A stretch of DNA of 64,000 nt from Actinobacteria bacterium UBA4426 (lineage in GTDB: Bacteria; Actinomycetota; Actinomycetes; S36-B12), in NCBI GenBank assembly GCA_002390705.1, contig DGQA01000012.1:14699-78698 (forward strand). Direction: 5' to 3'. A model generated the notes under the pieces. It saw nothing but the letters and a program-made list of their open reading frames with translations. It did not search any database and was not told the origin of the DNA. The position numbers and the translations under genes are program-made. Positions 41,802 through 50,560 of the stretch are shown one piece after another; positions within the stretch are counted from its first letter, which is position 1; each line of letters begins with the position of its first letter.

Positions 41802-42157
41802 GCATTCCAAATGACGACAAAATTGTTGCTTCCGATACTCCGGTGTACGCGATTTCAATCGCCGCGCAACTCGCGGGATTGCATCCGCAGACCTTGCGAC
41901 AATATGACCGTGTCGGTCTCGTATCGGCACACCGAGTCGCGGGAAGAAATCGACTTTACAGCGCGCGCGACGTCCAACGACTCCGCTACGTTTCACAATT
42001 ATCAGCCGAAGGTTTGAGCATTGAAGGGATCAAACGAGTGATTGAACTTGAAGAACAAGTCCTCGCCCTCCGTGAACAGCTCGACGAGTTTCATCGCGAA
42101 CGCACATCACGCGCTTTGGTGGTGTGGCAACCGCGATACAGGAATCCGGGACAATAA
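41798..42157 (+). CDS. hspR: Heat-shock repressor HspR
   Basis: A 119-residue MerR-family regulator. The winged helix-turn-helix (YAISIAAQLAGLHPQTLRQY, GRNRLYSARDVQRLRYVSQL) is typical of HspR, followed by a coiled dimer helix. With DnaK as co-repressor it binds HAIR sites, one of which lies upstream of dnaK. It shares one base with the clpB start. Confidence 0.95.
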   Translation: MSIPNDDKIVASDTPVYAISIAAQLAGLHPQTLRQYDRVGLVSAHRVAGRNRLYSARDVQRLRYVSQLSAEGLSIEGIKRVIELEEQVLALREQLDEFHRERTSRALVVWQPRYRNPGQ

Positions 42158-44739
42158 TGGAGATTGCATTCACAACTAAAGGCCAGGACTCTATCGGTGC
42201 GTCGGTTCGAATTGCTGCTGCCCAAGGAAACCCCGCAGTTGAGCCCATTCACCTTCTCGACTCACTATTACAACAAGGACCCGGTATCGCGACCGCTCTA
42301 CTTGAGTATCTTGGCGTGGACGTGCCCACCTTCAAGACAAGGGTGCGGGCAGACTTGCAGGCGCTTCCCTCCGCTTCCGGGTCAACTGTTGCGGCCCCGA
42401 AATTAAGTCGCATTACCCTCACAGTTCTCAAGGAAGCAGATGTACTCGCTAAAGAGCGCGGTGACAAGTACGTCAGCACCGAACATCTCCTCATTGCTCT
42501 GGCACAGAGCGGCGACTCCACAGTCAAAAAAATACTTTCAACAAAGGGGGCGACCGGTGAGTTGTTGCTCCAAGCTCTATTAGAAACAAAAGGGAGCGCA
42601 CGCGTGAACACACAGGACCCAGAAGGCACTTTCCAGGCACTTAACAAGTACGGTCTTGACCTCACCGCGCTAGCCCGCGAAGGCAAGATCGACCCAGTAA
42701 TCGGTCGCGATGAGGAAGTGCGTCGAACTATCCAAGTTCTTTCTCGTCGCACCAAGAACAACCCGGTTCTGATCGGCGAACCAGGGGTAGGAAAGACGGC
42801 CGTCGTAGAAGGTTTGGCGCGTCGTATTGTCGAAGGGGATGTCCCCACTTCACTCGTTGGGAAAACTCTCATTTCTCTCGACATGAGCGCAATGGTTGCT
42901 GGGGCAAAGTACCGCGGCGAATTTGAAGAACGCTTGAAAGCAGTCCTCGACGAGATCAAAGGTAGCGACGGTCAAATAGTTACTTTTATCGATGAGCTCC
43001 ACACAGTTGTTGGCGCTGGAAGTAGCGGTGATTCGGCAATGGACGCCGGCAATATGTTGAAGCCAATGCTTGCCCGGGGTGAGCTACGCATGATTGGTGC
43101 GACAACGTTGGATGAGTACCGTCAATACATTGAAAAAGATGCGGCACTTGAGCGGCGTTTCCAGCAGGTATTTGTTGACCAGCCCAGTGTTGAAGACACC
43201 ATTGCGATTCTCAGGGGTATCAAGGAAAAATATGAAGCGCATCACAAAGTCGTGATTTCTGATGCGGCGCTCGTCGCCGCGGCAACTATGTCCGATCGCT
43301 ACATCACCAGTCGCTTCCTACCCGACAAGGCAATAGACCTAATGGATGAGTCAGCAAGCCGTTTGCGGATGGAAATCGACTCCTCGCCCGTTGAGATTGA
43401 TGTGCTTCAACGTCAAGTAGACCGCTTGCGCATGGAAGATCTCGCGGTGTCAAAAGAAAAAGATGATGCCTCGAAAAATCGTTTGGCCAAGATTCGGACT
43501 GAGATCGCGGAAAAAGACATAGAACTGCGCGAACTTCGCACCCTTTGGGATGCTGAAAAGCAAGGACTAGACCGCATTGGCGAAATCAAGGTCCTCGTCG
43601 ATGACTTGCGTGCTGTTGCTGACAAAGCCCAGCGTGAAGGAGACTTTGAGCGAGCATCACGGATTCTGTATTCTGAACTCCCCACTTTTGAAGAGGAACT
43701 TGAAAAAGTCACGGCGGAAACCAATGCGCGTGAATCAACCATGGTCAAAGAAGAAGTCACCGCAGATGACATCGCTGAAGTTGTTGCAGCGTGGACCGGC
43801 ATCCCGGCAGGTCGAATGCTCGAGGGGGAAACCGAGAAACTGATACGCATGGACGACCATCTTGGCGAGCGAGTGATCGGCCAACCGAAAGCCGTTCGTG
43901 AAGTCAGTGACGCGGTGCGCCGTGCGCGAGCAGGGATCGCCGATCCCAACCGACCAACTGGTTCCTTCATGTTCCTGGGGCCAACCGGCGTGGGGAAAAC
44001 CGAGTTGGCCAAAGCACTCGCAGAATTCCTCTTCGATGACGAACGATCCATGATCCGTATTGACATGAGCGAGTACTCTGAGAAGCACTCGGTGGCGCGT
44101 TTAGTTGGCGCACCTCCCGGATATGTTGGATACGAACAGGGTGGCCAACTCACTGAAGCAGTACGTCGACGTCCTTACTCCGTGATCTTGTTCGACGAGA
44201 TCGAAAAAGCGCACCCCGAAGTATTTGACATCTTGCTACAAGTTCTCGACGACGGGCGCTTGACGGACAGCCAAGGCAGAACCGTCGACTTCCGTAATGC
44301 TATTTTGATTTTGACCTCTAACTTAGGTTCCCAATTCTTGATTGACCAAGATGTACCGTTCTCCGAACGCAAGGCAGCCGTTATGGAAGTTGTTCGCGAA
44401 AAATTCCGACCTGAGTTTCTTAATCGACTCGACGCGATGGTCACATTTGATCCACTTGACAGGGAAGAATTACGTCGAATTACCGAAATTCACATTGAGC
44501 AATTGCAGGAACGGCTCTCTGACCGCCGGATCACCCTCGAGTTGGAAGCGACGGCGCTCACCTGGTTGGTTGATCGTGGCTTTGACCCTGTTTACGGAGC
44601 ACGTCCACTGCGTCGGCTCATTCACACCGCGGTGGGTGACAAGTTGGCGATGGCGCTATTAGGTGGTGAATTAACAGATGGCGACACCTGTGTAATCGCG
44701 GTGGCAGACGACGGCGAATCACTTAAAATTCGATCATGA
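42157..44739 (+). CDS. clpB: ATP-dependent disaggregase ClpB
   Basis: An 860-residue Hsp100: an amino-terminal domain (1-145), first AAA+ module with Walker A GEPGVGKT and pore loop AGAKYRGEFEERL, the coiled M domain (about 400-520), and the second AAA+ module with GPTGVGKTELAKALAEFLF and GYVGYEQGG. It rescues aggregated proteins with DnaK. ATG 42157 follows directly on hspR; the reading from 42124 overlaps hspR. Confidence 0.97.
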   Translation: MEIAFTTKGQDSIGASVRIAAAQGNPAVEPIHLLDSLLQQGPGIATALLEYLGVDVPTFKTRVRADLQALPSASGSTVAAPKLSRITLTVLKEADVLAKERGDKYVSTEHLLIALAQSGDSTVKKILSTKGATGELLLQALLETKGSARVNTQDPEGTFQALNKYGLDLTALAREGKIDPVIGRDEEVRRTIQVLSRRTKNNPVLIGEPGVGKTAVVEGLARRIVEGDVPTSLVGKTLISLDMSAMVAGAKYRGEFEERLKAVLDEIKGSDGQIVTFIDELHTVVGAGSSGDSAMDAGNMLKPMLARGELRMIGATTLDEYRQYIEKDAALERRFQQVFVDQPSVEDTIAILRGIKEKYEAHHKVVISDAALVAAATMSDRYITSRFLPDKAIDLMDESASRLRMEIDSSPVEIDVLQRQVDRLRMEDLAVSKEKDDASKNRLAKIRTEIAEKDIELRELRTLWDAEKQGLDRIGEIKVLVDDLRAVADKAQREGDFERASRILYSELPTFEEELEKVTAETNARESTMVKEEVTADDIAEVVAAWTGIPAGRMLEGETEKLIRMDDHLGERVIGQPKAVREVSDAVRRARAGIADPNRPTGSFMFLGPTGVGKTELAKALAEFLFDDERSMIRIDMSEYSEKHSVARLVGAPPGYVGYEQGGQLTEAVRRRPYSVILFDEIEKAHPEVFDILLQVLDDGRLTDSQGRTVDFRNAILILTSNLGSQFLIDQDVPFSERKAAVMEVVREKFRPEFLNRLDAMVTFDPLDREELRRITEIHIEQLQERLSDRRITLELEATALTWLVDRGFDPVYGARPLRRLIHTAVGDKLAMALLGGELTDGDTCVIAVADDGESLKIRS

Positions 44740-45248
44740 TCACACTTACGATTCGCACCGGGCTCATTGCCGCCCTCCTCGGAACTTTCTGCCTCGGGTT
44801 TATCGCCCCGGCAACTGCAGCACCAAAGGGCGAGAAGGTTGTATTTCTTACCAAGTTTGTCAGTGAAGAAACAACACTAAATGTCTTACCGGGGGGTCAC
44901 ACCTACGGCTGGAACTACCTTACGAGCGCCACCAAAATTGACGGTAAGCCGGGGAAAGTTGAGTTCCTGGGTGTAGTGAATTACACAGACGGCAGCGGCC
45001 CCTTCGGTGGATTTGTCACCGTGACTTTAGACAATGGTTCAATCCTTGGACTGGCGGTTGATGGCCAAGGCTTGTCCCTTGCGAAAGGTGGGGGAACAGC
45101 AGACGCCCGTTTTGGGGGTTCCATCACAGTAATCAGCGGATCGGGCGATTTTAAAAAGGCGCAGGGCATAGGCACAATGACTGGGAGCCGGGCGTCAACA
45201 CTGGGTAGTCCCGTGGCCATGAAATTTAATGTGATCCTTAAAAAATAG
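44736..45248 (+). CDS. Secreted beta-rich protein coupled to clpB
   Basis: A 170-residue protein with a signal peptide (about 1-28, cleavage after TATAA-like ATA). The mature part is rich in Gly/Thr strands with GGHTYGWNYLT, YTDGSGPFGGFVTVTLDNGS and GGSITVISGSGDFKKAQGIG. This pattern vaguely recalls allene-oxide-cyclase/dirigent-type beta-barrels; no firm family. Its ATG overlaps the clpB stop by four bases, so it is probably part of the heat-shock operon. Its end overlaps the convergent aminotransferase by 11 bases. Confidence 0.7.
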   Translation: MITLTIRTGLIAALLGTFCLGFIAPATAAPKGEKVVFLTKFVSEETTLNVLPGGHTYGWNYLTSATKIDGKPGKVEFLGVVNYTDGSGPFGGFVTVTLDNGSILGLAVDGQGLSLAKGGGTADARFGGSITVISGSGDFKKAQGIGTMTGSRASTLGSPVAMKFNVILKK

Positions 45249-46401
45249 TGCGGATTCGAGTGGTGGCCTCTGCGAGAACTTCAGGCTTTTTACAGAATGC
45301 CCACCGGACATATTCTTTAAAGTCTTGACCTGACTCGGTGAAAACTTGGTGTGGGATCGCAATAACCTGACATTTTTTAGCCAACATTCGTGCGAACTCA
45401 AAGCCGTCGGTAAAGCCGATGGGGGAGATATCTGTGGTGACGAAATACGTCCCTTCGGTGGGGATCACCCGCATACCAATGTGCTCAAGCCCCGCACTCA
45501 GCTGATCCCTCTTGGCGCTTAGGCCATGCCGGATCTCATTGAAGTATTGGTCCGGCAGCCCCAGACCGCAGGCGATTGCTAGTTGGAATGGGCCGCCGGA
45601 AACATAACTCAAATGCTGCCGCACAGCTTTAACCGCAGAAATCAACGACTGCGGTCCGCTGGCCCAACCAACCTTCCAGCCGGTAAACGAAAAAGACTTT
45701 CCACCCGAACCGATCGTGATCGTGCGCTCAAACATTCCCGGTAGCGTGGAAATTGGGATGTGAATATGCGAGTCGAACCACAGGTGCTCGTAGGCTTCAT
45801 CGGAAATTACGATCAACTCGTGTTCGATCACAATAGAGGCAATCGCGCTTAGTTCCTCGCGATTGAAAACTATTCCACTCGGGTTGTGGGGTGAGTTCAG
45901 CAATAAGACTCTGGTCGCGGGAGTTATTGCCTCCGCGAGGGCTTGGATATCTGGGCGAAAGTCAGGTTTTTGCAGGGGAACACCAACAGGTATCGCGCCG
46001 GTGAGGTCAATAATTGCCCGGTACACGTCGAATGCAGGCTCAAAGAACACGACTTCATGACCCTTTTCAACGAGTGCCAAAAGGCTGGACGCGATCGCCT
46101 CGCTCGCTCCGGTCGTGGCAACGACGCCGGTGTCAGGATCAATGTCGATGTGATAAAAGCGTTTTTGGTGGGCAGCAATTGCTAAGCGCAATTCCGGGAA
46201 GCCGTTGGGTGGTGGGTACTGATTACCTCGTCCGCTCGCAATGCACCGGGCCGCTTCGTCTTTGATTTCCTGGGGACCATCGGTGTCTGGGAATCCTTGA
46301 CCAAGATTGATCGAATTAGTTTCTACCGCAAGGCGCGACATCTCTGCGAAGATTGAGACCGCATGGGGCCGCATTTTTTGGACTAGGAAGTTTTCTGACA
46401 C
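45238..46401 (-). CDS. PLP-dependent class I/II aminotransferase
   Basis: A 387-residue fold-type I aminotransferase. The PLP lysine is K235 (GSGGKSFSFTGWKVGWA), with N173 (NSPHNPSG) and D201/Y204 (ISDEAYEH) as cofactor contacts. The sequence is closest in feel to the DapC/kynurenine aminotransferase group common in actinobacteria (N-succinyl-diaminopimelate or related substrates), but substrate cannot be fixed. It is divergent from the next gene with only 50 bases between starts. Confidence 0.85.
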   Translation of the reverse strand: MSENFLVQKMRPHAVSIFAEMSRLAVETNSINLGQGFPDTDGPQEIKDEAARCIASGRGNQYPPPNGFPELRLAIAAHQKRFYHIDIDPDTGVVATTGASEAIASSLLALVEKGHEVVFFEPAFDVYRAIIDLTGAIPVGVPLQKPDFRPDIQALAEAITPATRVLLLNSPHNPSGIVFNREELSAIASIVIEHELIVISDEAYEHLWFDSHIHIPISTLPGMFERTITIGSGGKSFSFTGWKVGWASGPQSLISAVKAVRQHLSYVSGGPFQLAIACGLGLPDQYFNEIRHGLSAKRDQLSAGLEHIGMRVIPTEGTYFVTTDISPIGFTDGFEFARMLAKKCQVIAIPHQVFTESGQDFKEYVRWAFCKKPEVLAEATTRIRTIF

Positions 46402-46409
46402 GGGGCAAC

Positions 46410-46444
46410 CCTAAGCCTGCAGCATGATGGCCCCCGTGCTTAGG
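46410..46444. promoter_or_regulatory. Inverted repeat between divergent genes
   Basis: CCTAAGC (46410-46416) and GCTTAGG (46438-46444) form a seven-base inverted repeat with a 21-base spacer, filling the gap between the aminotransferase and the acyl-CoA-dehydrogenase-like gene. It may be an operator. Confidence 0.3.
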
Positions 46445-46451
46445 TGGGAGG

Positions 46452-47525
46452 GTGAGTACGCGAATAATTGAGCCCGGGGCACAACTCACGGGTGAAATCG
46501 AATCAGCTCTGCACGTGATTGCAGAAAGTGCCGAAATTTCTGATCACACGGGAGTTCCTCGAAGCCACATTGAATTGCTTGCCTCAGCCGGGGCCCATGG
46601 CGCCCCACGGGCATTGGCGCAACAACGTGAAGTCACCGAGCGCCTTGCTGGAGCAGATGCGAGTACCTGGTTTTGTTGGAGCCAACACCAGACACCATTA
46701 CGCACAATGCTTGAGGGTGGAAACCAGTCAGCGAGTGAGGCACTTTCGAGACGTTGGTTGTCTGGATTGCAGGGGGGCGAGTTTTTGGCCGCGATTGCAT
46801 TTGCACACGTGCGGCGTGCGGGGCCGCCAAACCCAGTCGCTCACCAATGTGAAGGTGGGTGGGAGCTGACCGGGACCCTTGACTGGGTAACGAGTTGGGA
46901 TATTGCCGACGTACTGATGCTGTTAGCGTCTACAGAAGATAAATCTAAGTTCGTGATTTTCTATCTACAGCTCAGAGACTTCACCGAAGAATTTAATTCG
47001 TGTGTTGTAGGGGAACCATTGAAATTGTTGGCAATGTCAGGTACACACAGTAGGCCGATCACCTTTGATCACACGTTTATTAGTAGCGACTGCGTATTCA
47101 GTGTGATCGATGCAGATAAATGGCTGGTAGCTGATTCGATGAAAACAATCTTGCCAAATCCGGCGGCCTTGGGCGTTGCGCGGGGAGCAATTGAGCAACT
47201 CAATGAAGTCGCATCCAGTCGCAATCAGAAGCAAGGAATAATTGCTGCAAGTGAATTGGCGAGGAAATATCACGGTCTGCGTGAGCGCGCTTACGCCGCG
47301 ACGGACAACCCTAAAACTCCCAGATCGGTACTGGTTTCCTTGCGCGTTCAGATACTTGAGTTTGCTGTCGAGTGCGCTATCGCTGTAATCACTGCGAGTT
47401 CAGGCGGCGCAATGTTGATGGGCAACGCCGCGGAGCGCAGGGCGCGCGAAGCAATGTTTTTGCAGATTCAAGCGCAAACGCAAGAAACGAGAAATGCTGC
47501 ATTGACGCGTGTGACGAACAAGTAG
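46452..47525 (+). CDS. Acyl-CoA dehydrogenase-like flavoprotein
   Basis: A 357-residue protein resembling the acyl-CoA dehydrogenase/DszC superfamily: a helical start (SHIELLASAGAHGAPRALAQ), a central beta domain with GGWELTGTLDWVTSWDIADV, and a carboxy-terminal helical domain (GVARGAIEQLNEVA ... ASSGGAMLMGNAAERRAREA). The active-site base is not evident, so dehydrogenase versus flavin-monooxygenase activity is open. The start is GTG 46452. Confidence 0.65.
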   Translation: MSTRIIEPGAQLTGEIESALHVIAESAEISDHTGVPRSHIELLASAGAHGAPRALAQQREVTERLAGADASTWFCWSQHQTPLRTMLEGGNQSASEALSRRWLSGLQGGEFLAAIAFAHVRRAGPPNPVAHQCEGGWELTGTLDWVTSWDIADVLMLLASTEDKSKFVIFYLQLRDFTEEFNSCVVGEPLKLLAMSGTHSRPITFDHTFISSDCVFSVIDADKWLVADSMKTILPNPAALGVARGAIEQLNEVASSRNQKQGIIAASELARKYHGLRERAYAATDNPKTPRSVLVSLRVQILEFAVECAIAVITASSGGAMLMGNAAERRAREAMFLQIQAQTQETRNAALTRVTNK

Positions 47526-47539
47526 TTCATACTCGTTTT

Positions 47540-47563
47540 CTCATGACATACTAAGGTCATGAG
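47540..47563 (+). promoter_or_regulatory. Inverted repeat over the start codon of the chagasin-like gene
   Basis: CTCATGAC (47540-47547) and GTCATGAG (47556-47563) are perfect eight-base arms around eight bases. The second arm contains ATG 47559. The hairpin could hide the start codon, or the DNA could be an operator. Confidence 0.35.
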
Positions 47564-47987
47564 AATCCTACCGAAATTCCTCGCAGCGTTTGTTGCGTCA
47601 GCTTTCGCATTAACAGCTTTCGGCGCTGCGCCTGCTCAGGCAGCTAAAGACCCAGCCAAGGGGGACTACACCCTTTCTGTTGAAATGCAGACTGGCCAGA
47701 TCCGGTTGCTGCCTGACGACATTATTGTGATCAGCTTGCAGAACAACCCCACTACAGGTTATTCGGTCAGCGCAAAAATCACTGGTAAGAAAAAAGCAGT
47801 GAAACTTTCTAAAGGCTTTTATGCCGCGACGCCTAATTCATCCGGCATGGTTGGTGGCGGTGGAGTCACCAACTGGGGACTTGAAGCAATGAAGCCCGGA
47901 GTCGCGACAGTGGTTGTAACAATCACCGCGCCCAGCGGTAAAGTTGACCAGACTTTCAAGCTGAAAGTAATTGTCACAGCCAAGTAA
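47559..47987 (+). CDS. Secreted chagasin-like protease inhibitor
   Basis: A 142-residue protein with a signal peptide (about 1-28, ending APAQA). The mature part has the chagasin (I42) loops NPTTGYSV and GGGGVTNWGLEAMKPG; the third loop motif RPW is replaced by APSGKVDQTF. Chagasins block papain-type cysteine peptidases. It converges on a secreted trypsin-like gene, five bases away, but the family is not known to inhibit serine peptidases. Confidence 0.75.
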   Translation: MRILPKFLAAFVASAFALTAFGAAPAQAAKDPAKGDYTLSVEMQTGQIRLLPDDIIVISLQNNPTTGYSVSAKITGKKKAVKLSKGFYAATPNSSGMVGGGGVTNWGLEAMKPGVATVVVTITAPSGKVDQTFKLKVIVTAK

Positions 47988-47991
47988 TTGG

Positions 47992-49524
47992 TTAACGAGC
48001 ACGACGAATTGTTTGTGGAGCCGAGTCAGCAACACCGGCTTCTGTGGCAATTCGAACACCGCAGTCGTAGCGACTTTTGGTTAAGTTACGCACAACCGCT
48101 GAATTATTGAGAATTCGAGCAGAGCGAATGGCTCCGGCGCTCACGGGTGAGCAGATGACTCGCTCTGTTGTGATTTGTGAACCATTTGCAAGCGAAGCGG
48201 TCACGCGAAATTTGGCGGTTTCCCCGGTGAACTTGACCGACTTAATATTTCCTGCAACGGGTTGATCACTAGGGATCGCAGTGATCGGCTGCGACGGTGG
48301 CGAGTTGCCTTGGTCGGTCGCAGATATTGCCGTAATCGTGTACTCAGCACCCGTGAGGAGTCCTGAAATTAAGCAACTTCCAGTGACACTGCGCTTGGTC
48401 GGCGCTGCAAAACACGTGAAGGTGTGAGTGTTATTAGGATCAATCGAACTTGGCCCGGTAGCCGTCACCGCGTACTGGGTCACAGTGGTCCCATCTTGAC
48501 CGGCAGTGATCCGAACCTTCAGCTGGTTAAGAAGCGGGATAACGGTAACGCTCGGCGAAAGAGTGGGAATCGAAAGCGGTATCGCTCCGGCACTTTGCAA
48601 GTATGTGTTGAGCGCACTCACGCGACTGTACACACCCGGGTAACTGCTAGCACAGTCCTCGCCCCAACTCACAACTCCAACGAGTCGAGGCCCGGCGCTC
48701 GCATCAACCACCAAGGGTCCACCAGAATCTCCTTGACAGGCGTCGACAACTTTTTTGTCGGAGCTGACTCCGGCGGCACACAGCATAATCTTTTTATTTA
48801 ATTCACTGGCGTCAAAGCCATTAAAATTGAGTCCATCAATTTTATACCGCTTCCCACCGCCACAGGAATTGTTCGGAAAAATAATCAGATCGCCGACCTG
48901 GAAAACGGAAGTATATTTTTTTCCCGAGCCTGCTGTATTTCCCCAGCCCGCAACTTGGGCCGCTCGGCCAGCGGAGGTGTATTCAGTGGACAACCCCGGA
49001 ATCAAAGGGGCCAATAACGCAATGTCATCGACAGGCGAAGCGAGCGTCAACACGGAAATGTCGTTTTCGGAGGTTTCAATGTCGTATTTCGGGTGCACAC
49101 TCACGCTGGCAATATCGATAAGTCGAATATTTGTGGAATCTAAATTCCGAGTGAAGCCCGCAGTGATTTCGGCAGCGGCGCTCTTTTCACCCGTCTTTTG
49201 GTTAACCACGCAGTGGGCGGCGGTCACCAATGTGGTTGGGGTGGTCAGCGTTGCAGCGCAAAATTGGGCTTGGAAGGCATCCTTCTGCTGTAGTTCCTTG
49301 GTTTTTAGCAGTGCGGCAAGGTAAGGGAATTGACCAACTTCACCGTCAAGTCCCTGAACTACTCGTGGGGACAGTGGGTTGGCGCTGTTGCCTACCCCTT
49401 GGGCATTTACCACGGGAAAAAACCCGAGAACTGCAGCCATCAACCCAATCAGCGCGTGCTTTCCCCCACACTTCACTCCGCAACGGTAAGCCATGCGCTG
49501 ACACAAGGCGCTATGAGTCGGCAC
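47992..49524 (-). CDS. Secreted trypsin-like serine protease (S1)
   Basis: A 510-residue protein. After a signal segment (about 24-42) comes an S1 peptidase domain (55-315) with the triad H104 (TAAHC), D155 (ENDISVLTL) and S267 (GDSGGP). D261 at the pocket base suggests cleavage after Arg/Lys. Two fibronectin-like beta domains follow (about 325-510). The true start may be ATG 49494. Extracellular proteolysis is likely. A 24-base gap separates it from the gene upstream at 49549. Confidence 0.88.
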   Translation of the reverse strand: MPTHSALCQRMAYRCGVKCGGKHALIGLMAAVLGFFPVVNAQGVGNSANPLSPRVVQGLDGEVGQFPYLAALLKTKELQQKDAFQAQFCAATLTTPTTLVTAAHCVVNQKTGEKSAAAEITAGFTRNLDSTNIRLIDIASVSVHPKYDIETSENDISVLTLASPVDDIALLAPLIPGLSTEYTSAGRAAQVAGWGNTAGSGKKYTSVFQVGDLIIFPNNSCGGGKRYKIDGLNFNGFDASELNKKIMLCAAGVSSDKKVVDACQGDSGGPLVVDASAGPRLVGVVSWGEDCASSYPGVYSRVSALNTYLQSAGAIPLSIPTLSPSVTVIPLLNQLKVRITAGQDGTTVTQYAVTATGPSSIDPNNTHTFTCFAAPTKRSVTGSCLISGLLTGAEYTITAISATDQGNSPPSQPITAIPSDQPVAGNIKSVKFTGETAKFRVTASLANGSQITTERVICSPVSAGAIRSARILNNSAVVRNLTKSRYDCGVRIATEAGVADSAPQTIRRAR

Positions 49525-49548
49525 TGAACGGGAATCGGTCTGGGTCAG

Positions 49549-49977
49549 CTAGGGCAAACAATTATCAATTAACGCGGCGAATGCGGGTTCGCCGGGGAAG
49601 CTAGCTACCTCAATGCCACGAAGTGATACATCTCTAGGAATGATCGAACCCGGTGAAAAGTAGGCGGTAATGGGGGCGTTTGGCCAGGTTTCGGTAAAGG
49701 GAGGGAGGGCCGGGCTGATCAGTTGGTAACTCAAAATCTTTCTATTCCCGGCTTTTTGGGCGAGAGCAATTGCCGGGAGCTGCTCGCAGGCTTTGCCAGT
49801 TGCAATGACAACTAGGTGCGCGGTCACAGCGCTCTGCGAAATGCTCGCACAGGTTTTAGCCGGGTCGGTCTCAAGCTGAATTTCAACATAATCCGTGAAG
49901 TTGCAGATGGCCAATTCTGCTGAGAGAGCAGGATGGGTGTCGGCGCTGACCAAATGGACAACAGTTATTTCATTCAT
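49549..49977 (-). CDS. Uncharacterised small protein
   Basis: A 142-residue soluble protein without signal peptide or recognised motif. Alternating strand/helix patterns (TVVHLVSADTHPAL, AHLVVIATGKACEQLPAIAL) hint at a small alpha/beta fold, perhaps of hydrolase type, but no catalytic residues can be assigned. It is divergent from pyrE (37 bases between starts) and lies upstream of the protease gene on the same strand. Confidence 0.55.
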   Translation of the reverse strand: MNEITVVHLVSADTHPALSAELAICNFTDYVEIQLETDPAKTCASISQSAVTAHLVVIATGKACEQLPAIALAQKAGNRKILSYQLISPALPPFTETWPNAPITAYFSPGSIIPRDVSLRGIEVASFPGEPAFAALIDNCLP

Positions 49978-50014
49978 TGGAATAAGCCTATTGGCAGTTG
50001 ATTAAGATGTGGAT

Positions 50015-50560
50015 ATGTCAACAAGCGACGAATGGAATGCATTACGTCAACAAATCTTGGACAAAGCCGTTGTGCGCGGGAAAGTTATTCTCTCCAGCGG
50101 GCGAGAAGCGGACTACTACATTGATTTACGTCGAGTAACCCTTGACGCAGAAGCTGCCCCACTCGTTGGTGCGGTTATGCGTCAAGTCAATAGCGGTTTC
50201 GACTATCAGGCGGTCGGTGGGCTAACCCTTGGTGCGGATCCTGTTGCCTCGGCCATGATGCATAACGCGGCAGGTGAGGGTGAACTTCTTAATTCGTTTG
50301 TCGTTCGCAAGAGCGAAAAGCAGCATGGTTTGCAACGCCGCATTGAAGGACCAGACGTCAACGGTATTCGAGTTCTTGCGGTTGAGGACACGTCCACCAC
50401 TGGGTCATCGGTAATGACCGCTGTGGAAGCACTCTTGGTTGACGGCGCAGTTATTGCAGGAGTGAGCGTGATTGTTGATCGGGGTGCTCGCGCAGCAGTG
50501 GAAGAGCGCGGCTACAAGTACACCGCGGCATACACACTTGCTGACCTAGGTCTCGAGTAG
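50015..50560 (+). CDS. pyrE: Orotate phosphoribosyltransferase
   Basis: A 181-residue PyrE. It has VILSSGREADYYIDLRRVTL at the start, GGLTLGADPVASAM, and the PRPP-binding motif VLAVEDTSTTGSSVMTAVEA. It makes orotidine monophosphate from orotate and PRPP in pyrimidine synthesis. ATG 50015 is preferred over GTG 50009. Its end overlaps the convergent DUF368 gene by 15 bases. Confidence 0.93.
   Translation: MSTSDEWNALRQQILDKAVVRGKVILSSGREADYYIDLRRVTLDAEAAPLVGAVMRQVNSGFDYQAVGGLTLGADPVASAMMHNAAGEGELLNSFVVRKSEKQHGLQRRIEGPDVNGIRVLAVEDTSTTGSSVMTAVEALLVDGAVIAGVSVIVDRGARAAVEERGYKYTAAYTLADLGLE

Noticed and set aside
42249..42959. 236-codon open frame on the minus strand
   Set aside because: Lies wholly inside clpB on the opposite strand; basic, Ser/Arg-rich composition typical of antisense shadows; no ribosome site.
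43413..44153. 246-codon open frame on the minus strand
   Set aside because: Antisense shadow of the second AAA+ module of clpB, which is unambiguous.
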